Source of the DNA: Henckelia pumila
Taxonomy: Eukaryota > Streptophyta > Magnoliopsida > Lamiales > Gesneriaceae
Length of the DNA: 64,000 nt
Assembly (NCBI RefSeq): GCF_033568475.1
Contig: NC_133123.1
Coordinates: forward strand, 6,625,001-6,689,000
Reading direction: 5' to 3'
Part shown: positions 25,671 through 38,892 of the stretch, piece after piece
How the letters are laid out: every line of letters begins with the position of its first letter
How positions within the stretch are numbered: position 1 is the stretch's first letter
Position numbers and translations under genes: made by a program
Notes under the pieces: model-generated
What the model was told of the DNA's origin: nothing
What the model saw: only the letters and a program-made list of their open reading frames with translations
Databases searched by the model: none

Positions 25671-26400
25671 ATTGGCTCTTAACAAAATCTAATAGCTCAA
25701 GTACAGAATGTCAAGTCCTTAAATCCGACGTGTACCCTGAAAGAAACAACCTTAACATATAACATTTATGCCTCGCTGTCGATGCTGATAAATAAAGTCG
25801 GGGCAATTTATTTATAGATGTGAGATTACAGCAGAAAAGAGAGACTAGAGTGTCATCGTCCCATTCTTTAGACAGCATGAGGTTCAATCCATGCAGAGTA
25901 CCATTGATTCATCACATTTTATCCTAGAGCCATAACTCAACAGTTTCAGGCTTTCAGCCCAAGATACCTAAACACAGAACACTACAAGAAGCAAATTGAG
26001 AAACCTAAATAGAAAATCTTATTTATTAGGAATAAGTCAAATTTCGGCGAGCTTGAAGGGCGCAGGAGCATCCAACATGGACAAACGAATGAAAAAAAAA
26101 TCGAATCTTTGGAGTAATTTTTCTGAAAACCCAAAATTTATCAAACAATTTCGAAGGAACCCACATACTAAAACCTTTCTCATGGACCTGAAAAGGAACG
26201 GAAATGGCTCTAATTCGTTAAAAATCGATCAGATCAATAAAATCACAGAACGAACATATCATAAAAGCATAGTGAAAAGTAAATCCATTTTCTTTCAAAA
26301 AAAAAAAAAAGTAAATCCATTTTAATAAACAATTAGCAAGAAGTGCGAAATCACCGATACCGCTTTCGTTCAGCTGCTCTCCGAGGCCTAGAATGTCACC
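25671..26400 (-). promoter_or_regulatory. EYA 5' leader, probable UTR exon and intron
   Basis: On the minus strand TTTCTTTCAG, ending at about 25741, looks like an acceptor joining an untranslated segment to the ATG at 25670. A GC-richer patch near 26340-26400 ending CGGTATCG before GTGATTTC may be the untranslated first exon. The fit is by splice signals only. An open frame on the plus strand at 25996-26325 is not recognised as a gene. Confidence 0.4.
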
Positions 26401-27236
26401 TTTTTCTTCACATTTACAGCTTTAGCCTTTAGGCCAACCATAGCAGGTACATAAATGAAACTAATCACATATATATTAATACTAGGCACGTGGAGTTGCA
26501 AAACAATGAAACCGATATTTAATATTAATAATTATATTATATGTTAAAAGAAATAAATCAATCAATTTTATGTTAAATTCAGCTGAAAAAGACAAGAGTT
26601 GAATTTAGACAAAAAAAAGATGAAAAATAATATAACAAAAATTATATGAGTCTTTATTTATAAACGAGACATGTGTTAACGTTTCTACTGCATGATTGTT
26701 CAAGCAACAACGAGTTTCTTGTTATATGATGCAATCTTTCTTTTAATAATTTTTTTGTCCCAAACTTTGTGTATTCGCTTAATTGAATTTATTGTTCTTC
26801 CTTTTGTCAAAACTTATAACACACCAAACATAAAATCGAATATTAATTTTAAAAAATACTAATATTTATAAATTACAATAAATGTGTTAATCTCTCACTA
26901 TACTGATAGAAATGACTTAAAAACAAGATTCTAAAAGGCGTGAATTGTGATGAAGCATCACGAAATCTTCAAGCATTAGAAAATTAAGCGAGCTTCATAC
27001 GAAATTAAGCATGAAATTTTTTTATTTTTATTATAATTCTAATTATATCAAGTAATTAATATATTAAATAATATATAAACTTAAAATTGAGAATAAATGA
27101 ATAAATTTTCAAGTTATAAAACCATGAATCTCAAAATCAATATTTTTGTGGAGAAATTTTTTTTTCGATCGCAGTTGAATCAAATATCATCCTTAACATT
27201 AGTAGAAAATAGTGTGTAAAAAAACATAGACATTTA
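26401..27236. other. AT-rich intergenic stretch, upstream of EYA
   Basis: No gene, RNA or clear repeat is seen. The first hundred bases may belong to the EYA promoter. The stretch ends at the TTA target site of the PIF/Harbinger element. Confidence 0.5.
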
Positions 27237-29430
27237 GAGCATGTACAAGGATGAAGGATGTGAGAAAGTTGGTGTGGTCAAGTTGGTAACTTGATCGCAT
27301 GATGATGTTAGCGTTGATAACTTCATTGTATGCTTCTACAATGGTGTGGTGATGTTGTAGTTGTGATGTTGAAATATTATTTTTTTAATCTATTTAAATA
27401 ATGTTTTTAAAACATAATAAAAATACAATTAACAAATTAAAAATATACATAATTAAATTTAATAATTACATAATAAAAATGAACATAAATATAAAAAATT
27501 AAATATTATTATTTTATTATATTTAATATTTTTAAACATAATAAAATTGAACATAAATATAATAAATTTAAAATACACATAATTAAAATTTAAAACTTAC
27601 TTGAAATATAAAATCACTCGAAATAAAGATTACACGCAATAACAAAATACAAGAAATAAAAAAAAACAATAAATTTAAAAGGATTACAACCGAATAAAAT
27701 ATAATGAGATAACACTGAAATAAATTACTAATTGAATCTTTTTCGAATAATTTGTTCTTGCATCTTCATGTAGTACTGACGTTGAATGTCAGTGAGTCTT
27801 TGATCGTTAACATCTTTTTCCATGATTCGATTTTCTTGTTCTCTCTCCATTCTTTCTTGCTCCCTCACCCTCATCTCGTGTTCCATCATCCTCATTTCGA
27901 ACTTTTTTTTCCATATTTTGAGCCATCGTTGCATAATGCTCTTTTGTCAAAGCAGTCCTCTCTTCATCCCTTTTTTTTCTACTTCATGTATTGTTTTCAA
28001 CATTTCCACCATGTTTGTATCTTTCGATCCTTCTCCTCTCATTGTCCTTTTGAAGGGCTTCCGTCCCATCGGCCTAGTGGTTTTGCTCACTTCTTGCACA
28101 TCATCTCCTTCTTCGCCGATTTGTGTGTCAGATGGTGTGGAGAAAGGAGATGGAGATGATTCACCATCAATATTCTTAAGCTTCATCGTAGCATTCGTCG
28201 AACCTCCTACGAATTTATCGAACGACCATATCTTCCATTTTGGTTGATCATTCAACACTAACCAAGCTTTCTCATCGGACCATGGATGGTTATGATCTTG
28301 TTCATACATCGTTTGAGCTTGAGCATACTAAACAAAACAAAAAAAACAAAAAAAACAAGTTCGAAAATGTTGAATTTAAATTTAAAAAATTTATGAATTC
28401 ATACCTTCATATCAAATGAAGATCCGCTTTGGTTGAGTGCTTCAAGTTCGCTCATTTTGTTTTGGAAGGCAAACACTCGTTTTGAAACATCATTCCATTG
28501 TTGCCGCATGTTGTTCGGTGAGCGTATTTTCCATCCATTTGGTAACTCATGGTTATATTCATTCCAAACCAATCCCCAAAAACTCAAGTTGCTTTGATCA
28601 TTGCCAAGGGCCGGATTGGTTGAAGCGTTGCACCATGACTTTGCAAGACGTTCATCTTCAACCTTCGTCCAAGGTTTCCTTCTAATGCCTTCACCACCAT
28701 CGCCAACGACAATATTTTTTTCCTTTCCTTCTAGATTTAGTAGACGGGGCTTCAAAGGTAGGAGGCGATATTTCGATGGGATTTTGGGAGAATTGAGTTC
28801 GGTTGAACATAAAACTCAACATTTTTTCGTCGGTGAATTGATAATTATTTGGTGAAGGAGTATTGAGATCATTATTTTTCCATGAATCCATTTTTGAAAT
28901 TGGATTGAAAATATAATGAAAATTGGAGAATATAGAATTTTTGGAATTCAAGTAGTAGAAATTGTGAATTTTATGAGATGCATCCAAACCTATTTATAGA
29001 AGAAGGCTTGAATTTGAAAAATACCGTTTGTACTTTTTCAGAATATAAAAAAAAAATTCGGATTTTTTTAATTTTTTTTTAATTTTTAATATTTTTTTTA
29101 AAAAATAGGCTGGGATTGATATGGTCGTTGATCTTCAACGGCCAGATCATCCCAATCATTCTTTTTTTTAGACTTACTTTTTCTTTTTCTTTTCTTTTTT
29201 TTAAGATCAAAGGGCCAGATTTTTCTGGCCCTTTGATCTTCAAACGGCCAGAAAGATCTGGCCGTTTATTTTAAAAAAAAATTTATTAAATGGTGGGCTT
29301 CACCGCGCGGAGAGGGCCCACCATTTTGACCGCACGCGAAAACTTCCGCATGCGGTATCCTCGCCCCTTGGAGGGGCGAGATGATGAAGTGGGCTTGATC
29401 GCTCCACTTGACCGGCCCTTGGACATGCTC
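27237..29430 (-). mobile_element. PIF/Harbinger element carrying only ORF1, 2.2 kb
   Basis: The ends are GAGCATGTACAAGG on the left and, inverted, GAGCATGTCCAAGG on the right (13 of 14 match), with the 3-bp duplication TTA at 27234-27236 and 29431-29433. The trinucleotide TTA/TAA target is diagnostic of PIF/Harbinger. The interior codes for the Myb/SANT-like ORF1 protein (27728-28891) but has no DDE transposase, so it could only have been mobilised in trans. The right 400 bp outside the coding part are GC-richer, with CTGGCC inverted words around 29140-29260. Confidence 0.88.
27728..28891 (-). pseudogene. PIF/Harbinger ORF1, Myb/SANT-like DNA-binding protein, frame-disrupted
   Basis: The start codon at 28891 gives MDSWKNNDLNTPSP. 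Downstream are a trihelix/SANT-like domain (KPWTKVEDERLAKSWCN, then FWGLVWNEYNHELP and RQQWNDVSKRV), an intron from about 28404 to 28331 with GT-AG ends, and MYEQDHNHPWSDEKAW, typical of the NAM-associated C-terminal region. A charged helical tail ends QEQIIRKRFN at 27728. Reading the family pattern requires three frame changes, near 28710, 27975 and 27910, and each falls in a run of seven or eight A residues. The copy is therefore decayed, or these runs hold sequencing errors. ORF1 normally works with the transposase in binding the transposon ends. Confidence 0.75.
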
Positions 29431-30879
29431 TTAAGTACGTAGTACATCATGCAACTTTTTTTATTTAACCATCCATATACTCTTTATAAAATTTATTGAG
29501 AAACAGTGTATAAAAAATAAGAATATTTAATTACATTTATAATTACAACTCAAATAGTGTATACAAAACAATGATATTTAAATTAATAGTAATTGGAGCT
29601 CATATTTATAATAGTGATATATATATATATATATATATAATCGATAATAAATAATAGATCAACAAAAAAAATAATGTGTAAAAAATTGTTGGGTGCAATA
29701 ATTGTCTCTGTTTGGTAGAGCACCGCATAACGGTTGGGTTGTTGTGCGATATTTTAAAAGATTTATAAGGTCAAAATTTTATATATTATTATATAAGATT
29801 TATTATGCATCTTAATATCGAAAAATTCACTAAAAATATATTGATTTATATTGTTGTTATCCTGTTAGACAATCTAGTTTTGATGATTTGATGTCTTCAA
29901 GAATATTAGTAGACATTAGTAAAATCAACATAATATTTTTTCCAACAAAATATGTCAGATGACCTTTAAAAGAGAAGTAATAGTCATTAACAAATATTCA
30001 CCGGTTACAAAAGATAAAGAATAAATTCAGTAAACTGCTTTGCATATCTCATGTGTACTATTTGTTGTATAATGTTCCTAGTTACAAGTTAATTTATTTT
30101 TTCATTATAATTTATTCATTGGATTGTACAAAAGCATTTATTGTCGTCACCATTTTTGGAATAAATCATCTTCAAAGACTCAAACATTTATATTTTATCT
30201 CAAGTCTTGGATCCATCATACAAAGAACGTTTGATCAAATTCAGAATATTGCTTGTGCTACTGTTTTTCATAAACAATTATTGTATCTTTTGTAAAGTGT
30301 GAAAAAGTTGTTATATGAGGAAATAATCTTTTCCAAAATTTTGAATATTGATTATCATAGTGTGTTGCTTGCTAGGAGTTTCAGTAGTCAAATGTAAGAT
30401 TGTTGAAATAGATTTGTATATCGTCCGTGTCTATCAATTTAGATATTGAAAACCAACACACATGAATATGATATAGTTGATATTTTATTTAAATATATAA
30501 TTTAAACATATAATTTATGGTTAATGACTACAATTAGAATAAAGAAATTAGAAGATCTGAAAAAAGACATATAATTTTATTTAAACATATAATTTGTAGC
30601 TTATTGTCATGAGTAAAATAAAGAGATTACTTGATGTGCGGTTAAAATATTTGAATTGTACGATTACTACCAGCTATAACCTTTGGTAAAGAGACAAGAG
30701 TTCGATCTTAGGATTATCTTGTAATATTAACAGAAAAACAGTGTGTAATAAATGATTAAATATATTTTGCAGGAAAAATTAAATAAAATAAAAAAAAGCA
30801 AATAATAAATATCAAATAAGAAAAAGAGCGAATAATAAATAGTAGATGCAAAAATATTAAAGTGTACAATAAAAAAATA
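29431..30879. other. AT-rich intergenic sequence
   Basis: No gene is recognised. A (TA)n microsatellite lies at about 29616-29639. An 80-codon open frame near 30053-30295 has no recognisable similarity. The right part grades into the repeat array. Confidence 0.5.
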
Positions 30880-32985
30880 GAGTATAAAATATAAAAATAT
30901 TTAAGTTAATTCACAATGGTTACTCATATGTTTATAATAGTAATAAAAATAGATATTAGATAGATTATAAAAATTAAAATAAAATAGATATTAGATAGAT
31001 TAGAAAAATTAAAGTACACTATACAACCTTTTATTTTAAGTATTCATATACTATGTTATAAGAGTATTATTAGTATCCATGTACTTGTTCATATGTGAAT
31101 TATAATATCGAATAAAATAAATTAGAAAGTATGGAATTTTTTTTAAGAGAATATTAATAGTTTTTTTATATTTGAAAGAATGCATGATATACCTTTTAAA
31201 TAAATGAGTGCATGATATACTTTTTAAATAAATTAGTTGAATGAAGAGTCGCATAAATAAATTATTGAAAGATAAAATATATTAATTATTTAATAATGAG
31301 AAAATGGTAGTCAAGTAAATTTACAAATGAACTCACATATTTATATATGTGTAATAATAAAATAATAAATAGTAGATGAAAAAATATGAAAATGTATAAT
31401 AGAAAAATAGTGTATAAAAATAAAAATATTTAAGTTAATTCACAATTGTTACTCATATGTTAATAATAATAATAATAATAAAATAGATATTAGATAGATT
31501 AGAAAAATTAAAATAAAGTAGATATTAGATAGATTAGAAAAATTAAAGTACACAATGAAGAATCACATAAATAAATTATTGAAAGAGAAAAACACATTAA
31601 TTATTTAATATGCGAAAATGATAGTCAAGTAAATTCACAAATGAACTCACATATTTATACATGAAATAGATAGATAATAGATAGAATAGATATATGTAAT
31701 ACATTAGCATCATAATTAAAATAATAATTAAAACAAAGAACACATTAAATTTAAGGCATTAATGAGAGAAAGACATATGAGTAAATTCACAATTCAACTC
31801 AAATATTTATATATGTATTAGAAAAATTAAAATAAATTAGATATTAGATAGATTAGAAAAACTAAAGTACACAATGAAGAATCACACAAATAAATTATTG
31901 AAAGAGAAAAACACATTAATTATTTAATAATGCGAAAATGATAGTCAAGTAAATTCACAAATGAACTCACATATTTATACATGAAATAGATAGATAATAG
32001 ATAGAATAGATATTATGTAATACATTATCATTATAATTAAAATAATAATTAAAACAAAGAACACATTAAATTGAAGGCATTAATGAGAGAAGGAAATATG
32101 AGTAAATTCATAATTCAACTCACATGTAAATATATGTAAATATTTATATATGTAATAGACAATGTACTTGTTTATATGTGAATTATAATATCGAATAAAA
32201 TAAATTAGAAAGTATGAAATTTTTTTTAAGAAAATATTAATAGTTTTTTTATATTTGAAAGAATGCATGATATACTTTTTAAATAAATGAGTGCATGATA
32301 TGCTTTTTAAATAAATTTGTTGAATGAAGAGTCGCATAAATAAATTATTAAAATATAAAACACATTAATTATTTAATAATGAAAAAATGGTAGTCAAGTA
32401 AATTTATAAATGAACTCACATATTTATATATGTGTAATAACAAAATAATAAATATTATATGCAAAAATATGAAAGTATATAATAGAAAAATAGTGTATAA
32501 AAAATAAAAATATTTAAGTTAATTCACAATTGTTACTCATATGTTAATAATAGTAATAAAATAGATATTAGATAGATTAAAAAATTAAAATAAAGTATAT
32601 ATTAGATAGATTATAAAAATTAAAGTGCACAATGAAGAATTACATAAATAAATTATTGAAAGAGAAAAACACATTAATTATTTAATAATGCGAAAATGAT
32701 AGTGAAGTAAATTCACAAATGAACTCACATATTTATAAATGAAATAGATAGAAATAGATAGATAATAGATAGAATAGATATATGTAATACATTATCATTA
32801 TAATTAAAATAATAATTAAAACAAAGAACACATTAAATTGAAGGCATTAATGAGAGAAGGACATATGAGTAAATTCACAATTCAACTCACATATTTATAT
32901 ATGTGTTATTATTAGATATTAGATAGATTATTAGATAGATATTAGATTAGATATTAGATTAATTAATGATGATGATGATAATAGT
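30880..32985. repeat. Nested AT-rich tandem repeat array, about 2.1 kb
   Basis: The block containing ACACATTAATTATTTAATAA, AGTCAAGTAAATT and AATGAACTCACATATTTATA recurs near 31272, 31590, 31910, 32357 and 32667, spaced roughly 310-450 bp. A larger unit of about 1.08 kb repeats as well: the segment at 31051-31254 recurs at 32134-32337. Shorter words such as ATAGATATTAGATAGATTA are scattered in clusters. The array is non-coding; open frames in it are by-products of the repeat. Confidence 0.8.
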
Positions 32986-33090
32986 GATTAGTGTCAGGCC
33001 AAGGATCACCAATGACGAGGTCTTAGTCTCTTAGATTCAGTTTAGTGTTGTGGTTGGTTTGTGTAATTTAGTTAGCAAATCTCTTTCAAG

Positions 33091-33097
33091 ATAATAA

Positions 33098-33169
<72 letters not shown>

Positions 33170-33194
33170 TATTATTATTATTATTATTATTATT
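33091..33194. repeat. (AAT)n-(ATT)n microsatellite with inverted halves
   Basis: About 78 bp of AAT repeats are followed directly by about 26 bp of ATT repeats, giving a self-complementary junction around 33168. It lies between the AT-rich array and the LTR element. Confidence 0.9.
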
Positions 33195-33282
33195 TTGTTT
33201 TTTCGTCTTAACTCGATCTCACTCGTTGATTAGTTACCATTTGGAGCGCACTAGATAAATATCCGGTTAACACGACACAAAT

Positions 33283-36200
33283 TGTAAGGCCCGAAAATAT
33301 TAAGTTTTTAATGACGGGATTTAAGATTTAAATTTTGAATAAGAGTTAAAAGATGAATTTAAGAGTTTATGAAAATTAGAGATTTCAATTTCGGGTCAAA
33401 AATATTTAATTTGTGGATTTTCGGATTTTAAGATTTTAATATCCGGAATACTTAAATTAAAAGATTAAACATATTTGAATTGATATTTATGGAATTTAAG
33501 ATGTAAATTCCAAGATTATAAATATCAAGGATTTAATTTGAGGATGAAATCCGAGCAAGGGCCAATTTGCAAATATTGAGAAATTCAAGGAATAAAATGC
33601 GATAAGGTTCGAAATGATTTATTTTTAATTTGAGAATATTTAATTTAAAAATATTTAGAGTTTATAATTAAATTCTATTATTTTTAAATTATTTAAAATT
33701 GAAATTGAATTAAATCGCTTGTACGGGGACTGAATTGCAATTAGGCCAAAGTTCAGGGACTAAACTGTAAATAGGCCAATATATATCTCCAAAATTCACA
33801 TATTTCCTAGCATTTCACGTGGGAAACAAAAAGGAATCAGGCAAGAACCGAGAAGGGAGGAAAAAAAGGCTTCCAAGCCATTTCTGATATTTCAAGCTCC
33901 GATAAAAATTGATCCGTCCGATAGAATGTCCGATTGAGCATATATTTGCGATCACAGCTCCGAGTGCTACGTTTTGATGTAAGTTTTATAAAATTCTACC
34001 ATGTTTTAATTTTATGATGTTGTTAGAATTAAAATTTGATTGTATAAACATGTTCTAGCATAAACGACGATAGCATAGCTAAGACGGATCGAGAAAAGAT
34101 CGTCGTTTGAACATGATTTCGATTTTTGAAAATTTTTTTGAAATTATGAATTTTTAGGGCTGATGGTTTCGAGATTGTGCTGCTAATTTGGTGATGCTAT
34201 CATGTTGAGATCATAGTATTGATGATATTCATGTGTTTAGAATTTTCGATTTTGATCCGTTACGCCGTCGGTTTGAATTTCGGACACGGGATCAAGTTGT
34301 TAGATTGGTTGATCCTAAATAAGAATGAAATGATATTGAAAGCTCTTATTGAATTATATATCAATGCATTTCAGATTTGAATTGCAAGAGATCGAGTTCG
34401 AGTCGACGAGCTCGAGAAGTTAGCCTTTGAACCGAGAAAGACTGAAGAAGGCTTGAAGCTAGTTTGCCTTGAATGAGTGTAATGATTTGAGCAGAATTTG
34501 ATAGAAGTTCTTTGATGTCAGTTGTCCAGACTTGGATCATCTAAACTCGAGATCGAAAGGTATGAATAGACATTAATAAGATGGGCAGAATAACTCGAGA
34601 TTGTTTTGATTATCGAGTTGCCTAAAATCACATACATGCATGTTTAATAGATGTTATTGGTTACGTTTGCATAAATGAGATAGATTATTCAAGATAGACA
34701 TCTTCTTGAATTCCCAAAATATTTATGTAAATGTTTACTTGTCTTCTTTGATTTATATTATTTTTTGTATTGAACATGTTTTACGTATTCCACGTGATTC
34801 TTACAGATTTGTCGGTATCCTTGAGTGATTATATGATCATATGTTTATATGATTGATGTGTTCAAGATGTTGTTTTAGCTTATGTATGATCTGATGCATC
34901 CAGATTATGTTGCATTCATCTTGAACTCCAGCCTGAAAAACACAGAGGGTTGAAAGGCCTAGAGTGCAGATGACGTTTAGAGAACTGTAGTTGAGTGACA
35001 TGGAATGTAGATTTACTTTCAGAGTCAGATGACTCATGGCACGGAATATAGATTTATTTCCAGAGCTAGATGACTCACTATAGTTGCACCAAAGTCAGGG
35101 GAATTGAGATATTTAACACCACCTCGATTGGGAGAGTCGGTGGTCGGTTAAAGATTTTATTTCTCCGGGATCCCAGAATTACGATTTATTGATATCAGAT
35201 TTGATAGCCTATTCCTTGGCACATGCATTGCATTTATGCATTAACCTAGAGATTTCTATGGTTTAGAATATGCGTTTATAAATGCTAGCATGTTATTTTA
35301 TGATATTCAAGATTTGAATGAGTTTATATGTTTGGTATTATTTTATTATAGATGAACGAATATACTATCATGTTTTACCCGTTATTACATGATTTGAGAT
35401 TTAAGATTCATTTGGCATATAGATTTAATATGCTTAAATGATGTATATGCATGTCGTTCATACTGAGATTTATTTTCACCGGAGTTATCCGGTTGTTGCT
35501 TTGTTTGTATGTGTGTATTGCATCAGGTTGGGGCATAAGCAAGTCCGATTTGGCTTGGATTGCACGAGAATGAAAGATTAGAAGTGGAGACTCGGGTTTT
35601 TAAGCAGATGACTTGTAGTCTATAATTTGGTAAACATGTAAGAACAACAAGCACATTTGTATATTGTTGTTATTGTCAAGTATTGATTTATACTTGAGAT
35701 TTCATGTACTACAGATATGTATGTTTAAATGCATGTCAATTATGTAGAATCATGTTGACTAGCTTATATGAGAGATTATATCATTTTTCAGACTTGATAG
35801 CTTAAGAAGACTGATTTTTATACGCAGGGCACGGACCCCGTGCATGCCATGTGCATAGGTCCGGATGGACTCTGTCCCAAAACTGTTTTGAGAAAAGAAG
35901 GCACGGACCCCGTGTAAGCCTCCGTGTAAGGGTCCGTGTGTTCTCTGTCCCGCAATTCCTTTGATTTTGATTTATAGCAAAGGCACGGACCCTTGTCCAA
36001 AAGCTGCACGGACCCCGTGCAATGGTCCGGACCAAGGTCCGTGTGTGAGCTGCAATTTTTTTTTAAAAAAAATAAAATTTCAGTCTTTGATTTTATTCGT
36101 TCAAGTGTTATTCCTTTATGATTAGATGTTAATTTTCCCCTTAAGATGAGATTAGCACCCGAGGTCCCCACAACAGGTGGTATCAGAGCAGAATATTTAT

Positions 36201-37622
36201 GTAAATGTTTACTTGTCTTCTTTGATTTATATTATTTTCTGTATTGAATATGTTTTACGTATTCCATGTGATTCTTACAGATTTGTCGGTATCCTTGAGT
36301 GATTATATGATTGATGTATTCAAGATGTTGTTTTAGCTTATGTATGATTTGATGCATCCAGATTATGTTACATTCATATTGAAATCCAGCCTGAAAAGCA
36401 CAGAGGGTTGAAAGGCCTAGAGTGCAGATGAATGGAGAACTGTAGTTGAGTGACATGGAATGTAGATTTACTTCCAGAGTCAGATGACTCATGGCACGGA
36501 ATATAGATTTATTTCCAGAGCTAGATGACTCACTATAGTTGCACCAAAGTCAGGGGAATTGAGATATTTAACACCACCTCGATTGGGAGAGTCGGTATTC
36601 GGTTAAAGATTTTATTTCCCCGGGATCCCAAAACTACGATTTATTGATATCAAATTTGATAGCCTATTCCTTGGCACATGCATTGCATTTATGTATTAAC
36701 CTAGAGATTTCTATGGTTTAGAATATGCGTTTATAAATGCTAGCATGTTATTTTATGACATTCAAGATTTGAATGAGTTTATATGCTTGGAATTATTTTA
36801 TTATAGATGAACGAATATACTATCATGTTTTACCTGTTATTACATGATTTGAGATTTAAGATTCATTTGGCATATAGATTTAATATGCTTAAATGATGTA
36901 TATGCATGTCGTTCATACTGAGATTTATTCTCACCGGAGTTATTCGGCTGTTGCTTTGTTTGTATGTGTGCATTACATCAGGTTGGGCATAAGCAAGTCA
37001 GATTTGGCTTGGATTGCACGAGATTGAAAGATTAAAAGTGGAGACTCGGGTTTTTAAGCAGATGACTTGTAGTCTATAATTTGGTAAACATGTAAGAACA
37101 ACAAGCACATTTGTATATTGTTGTTATTGTCAAGTATTGATTTATACTTGAGATTTCATGTACTACAAATATGTAGATTGATGTTTAAATGCATGTCAAT
37201 TATGTAGAATCATGTTGACTAGCTTATATGAGAGATTATATCATTTTTCAGACTTGATAGCTTAAGAAGACTGATTTTTATACGCAGGGCACGAACCCCG
37301 TGCATGTCATGTGCATAGATCCGGATGGACACTGTCCCAAAAATGTTTTGAGAAAAGAAGGCACGAACCCCGTGTAAGCCTCCGTGTAAGGGTCCGTGTG
37401 TTCTCTGTCCCGCAATTCCTTTGATTTTGATTTATAGCAAAGGCGCGGACCCTTGTCCAAAAGCTGCACGGACCCCGTGCAATGGTCCGGACCAAGGTCC
37501 GTGTGTGAGCTGCAATTTAAAAAAAAAAATCAGTCTTTGATTTTATTCGTTCAAGTGTTATTTCTTTATGATTAGATGTTAATTTGTCCCTTAAGATGAG
37601 ATTAGCACCCGAGGTCTCCACA
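33283..37622 (+). mobile_element. LTR retroelement remnant with very long LTRs, no coding region left
   Basis: The first LTR (33283-36172, 2890 bp) begins TGTAAGGCCCG and ends CCCCACA. It is followed at 36178-36189 by TGGTATCAGAGC, the usual initiator-methionine tRNA primer site. A second, shorter LTR-derived copy follows and ends CTCCACA at 37622. The 5-bp duplication CAAAT (33278-33282 and 37623-37627) flanks the whole. The element is broken, with no gag or pol remaining. The two LTR copies differ by only a few percent by eye, so the insertion is fairly recent. The long LTR and primer site suggest a Ty3/gypsy chromovirus relative, but no domain is left to prove it. Confidence 0.85.
35829..36046 (+). 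repeat. Palindromic cassette 1 (GCACGGACCCCGTGC) in LTR
   Basis: GCACGGACCCCGTGC at 35829-35843 pairs with itself (6-bp stem, 3-base loop). Variants recur near 35901 and 35983-36046, together with GGTCCGGACC and GGTCCGTG complements. A diverged copy sits in the second LTR at about 37288-37505. The cassette ends about 125 bp before the LTR end. Confidence 0.8.
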
Positions 37623-38892
37623 CAAATTGTCGTCCTTATTAATATTTAACTAAATCCACATTTTATAAAATAAAAATTTATTACATTTAATTATATATAT
37701 ATATAGTTGTTACATAATGCACACATCACGTATGTTGGATGCACATTAATATACATTGAAGAGAGATATCAACAATATTTACTTCACCTTAAACATATCT
37801 TTAATGCCCATGACTATTATAACTAATAGATCATGACATATGCGATACACGCTAACTATTTAGATAATTTTAACAATTGACCAATTAATTATAAAATTTC
37901 AAGGAGGAAGGGTAACGTGCCTATGAGGAACAGAAGGAAAGTGCAGAAAAACAATGGAGATTGTTTGGTAGAAATTCTCTTAAATTAAACATGGATTTTG
38001 TAATGACCCGTCTCGAATCCTCTACTTGACAAGATTAATAATATTCAATTAAACTTAACATAAGCACAATCAAATAAAACAACAAAAACTTAAAATTATT
38101 ACAACCTAATCGAAAGAAGACAAATACCCAATAAAATACAACAATATTGATAACAATACGAATAAACCAAATTAAAGGAAACCCGAACACTACTCCTTGG
38201 AAAAGTTGCAGCCTCTGCCTCAACGACCACTCCTGTTGGGTCCTTCGTCCAACCTAAGACCTGCTCCGTAGAATGTGGTGTCCAAGACAAAATCGAGGAC
38301 GTGGGCGATAACAACGCTTAATATGAAATTATGAGTATACACATGCTACGAGTGTGTGAATGGAAATGTACAAGGTACCAGAAACGCTATCTCGATCAAA
38401 CTCTGCTTAGTCAATAAGACCCCATGATATGTAGCACTCTGAGCCGTCGCATCAAGAGATGGTCCACAAACCAAAAATAAACTATGGATATATGAGACTT
38501 GATCTCGTGCTAGCGAGTCCAACCATCCACTAAAAAAAAAAAGGTCGGTCGACCTCACTATAGGTTATATCAAAGGTACATGCTCAACATAAAAATGTAT
38601 GCATAATAATAATCGTGACATAATATATGCACATAAAATATGTCAGATAAACATGCAATACATAGAACATGCATACTCAACCAAAAAATCTCGGATAGTA
38701 CTTTCGTACCTCTAATAAGCAACCTAGCAACTCTGGAATACCATAGCACTTATTGTTGACTAAAAGTCTTAACTAGACTAACAGCTACTCCCAAAAGCTA
38801 TTAATAGTCTAGACTTATACATGTATATGTCGTTAGCCCTTTGAAGTCGAATGCTCCGTCGCTAACCCGGAATCATCCTGATAATGTCCAGC

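Noticed and set aside
25996-26325. 109-codon open frame on the plus strand upstream of EYA
   Set aside because: Lys/Asn-rich, overlaps the probable EYA leader and promoter, and has no similarity that I recognise.
31051-32337. Two similar small open frames on the minus strand (MRLFIQ...)
   Set aside because: They lie in the two copies of the AT-rich array; similarity comes from the DNA repeat, and the products are Ile/Lys/Tyr-rich without domain character.
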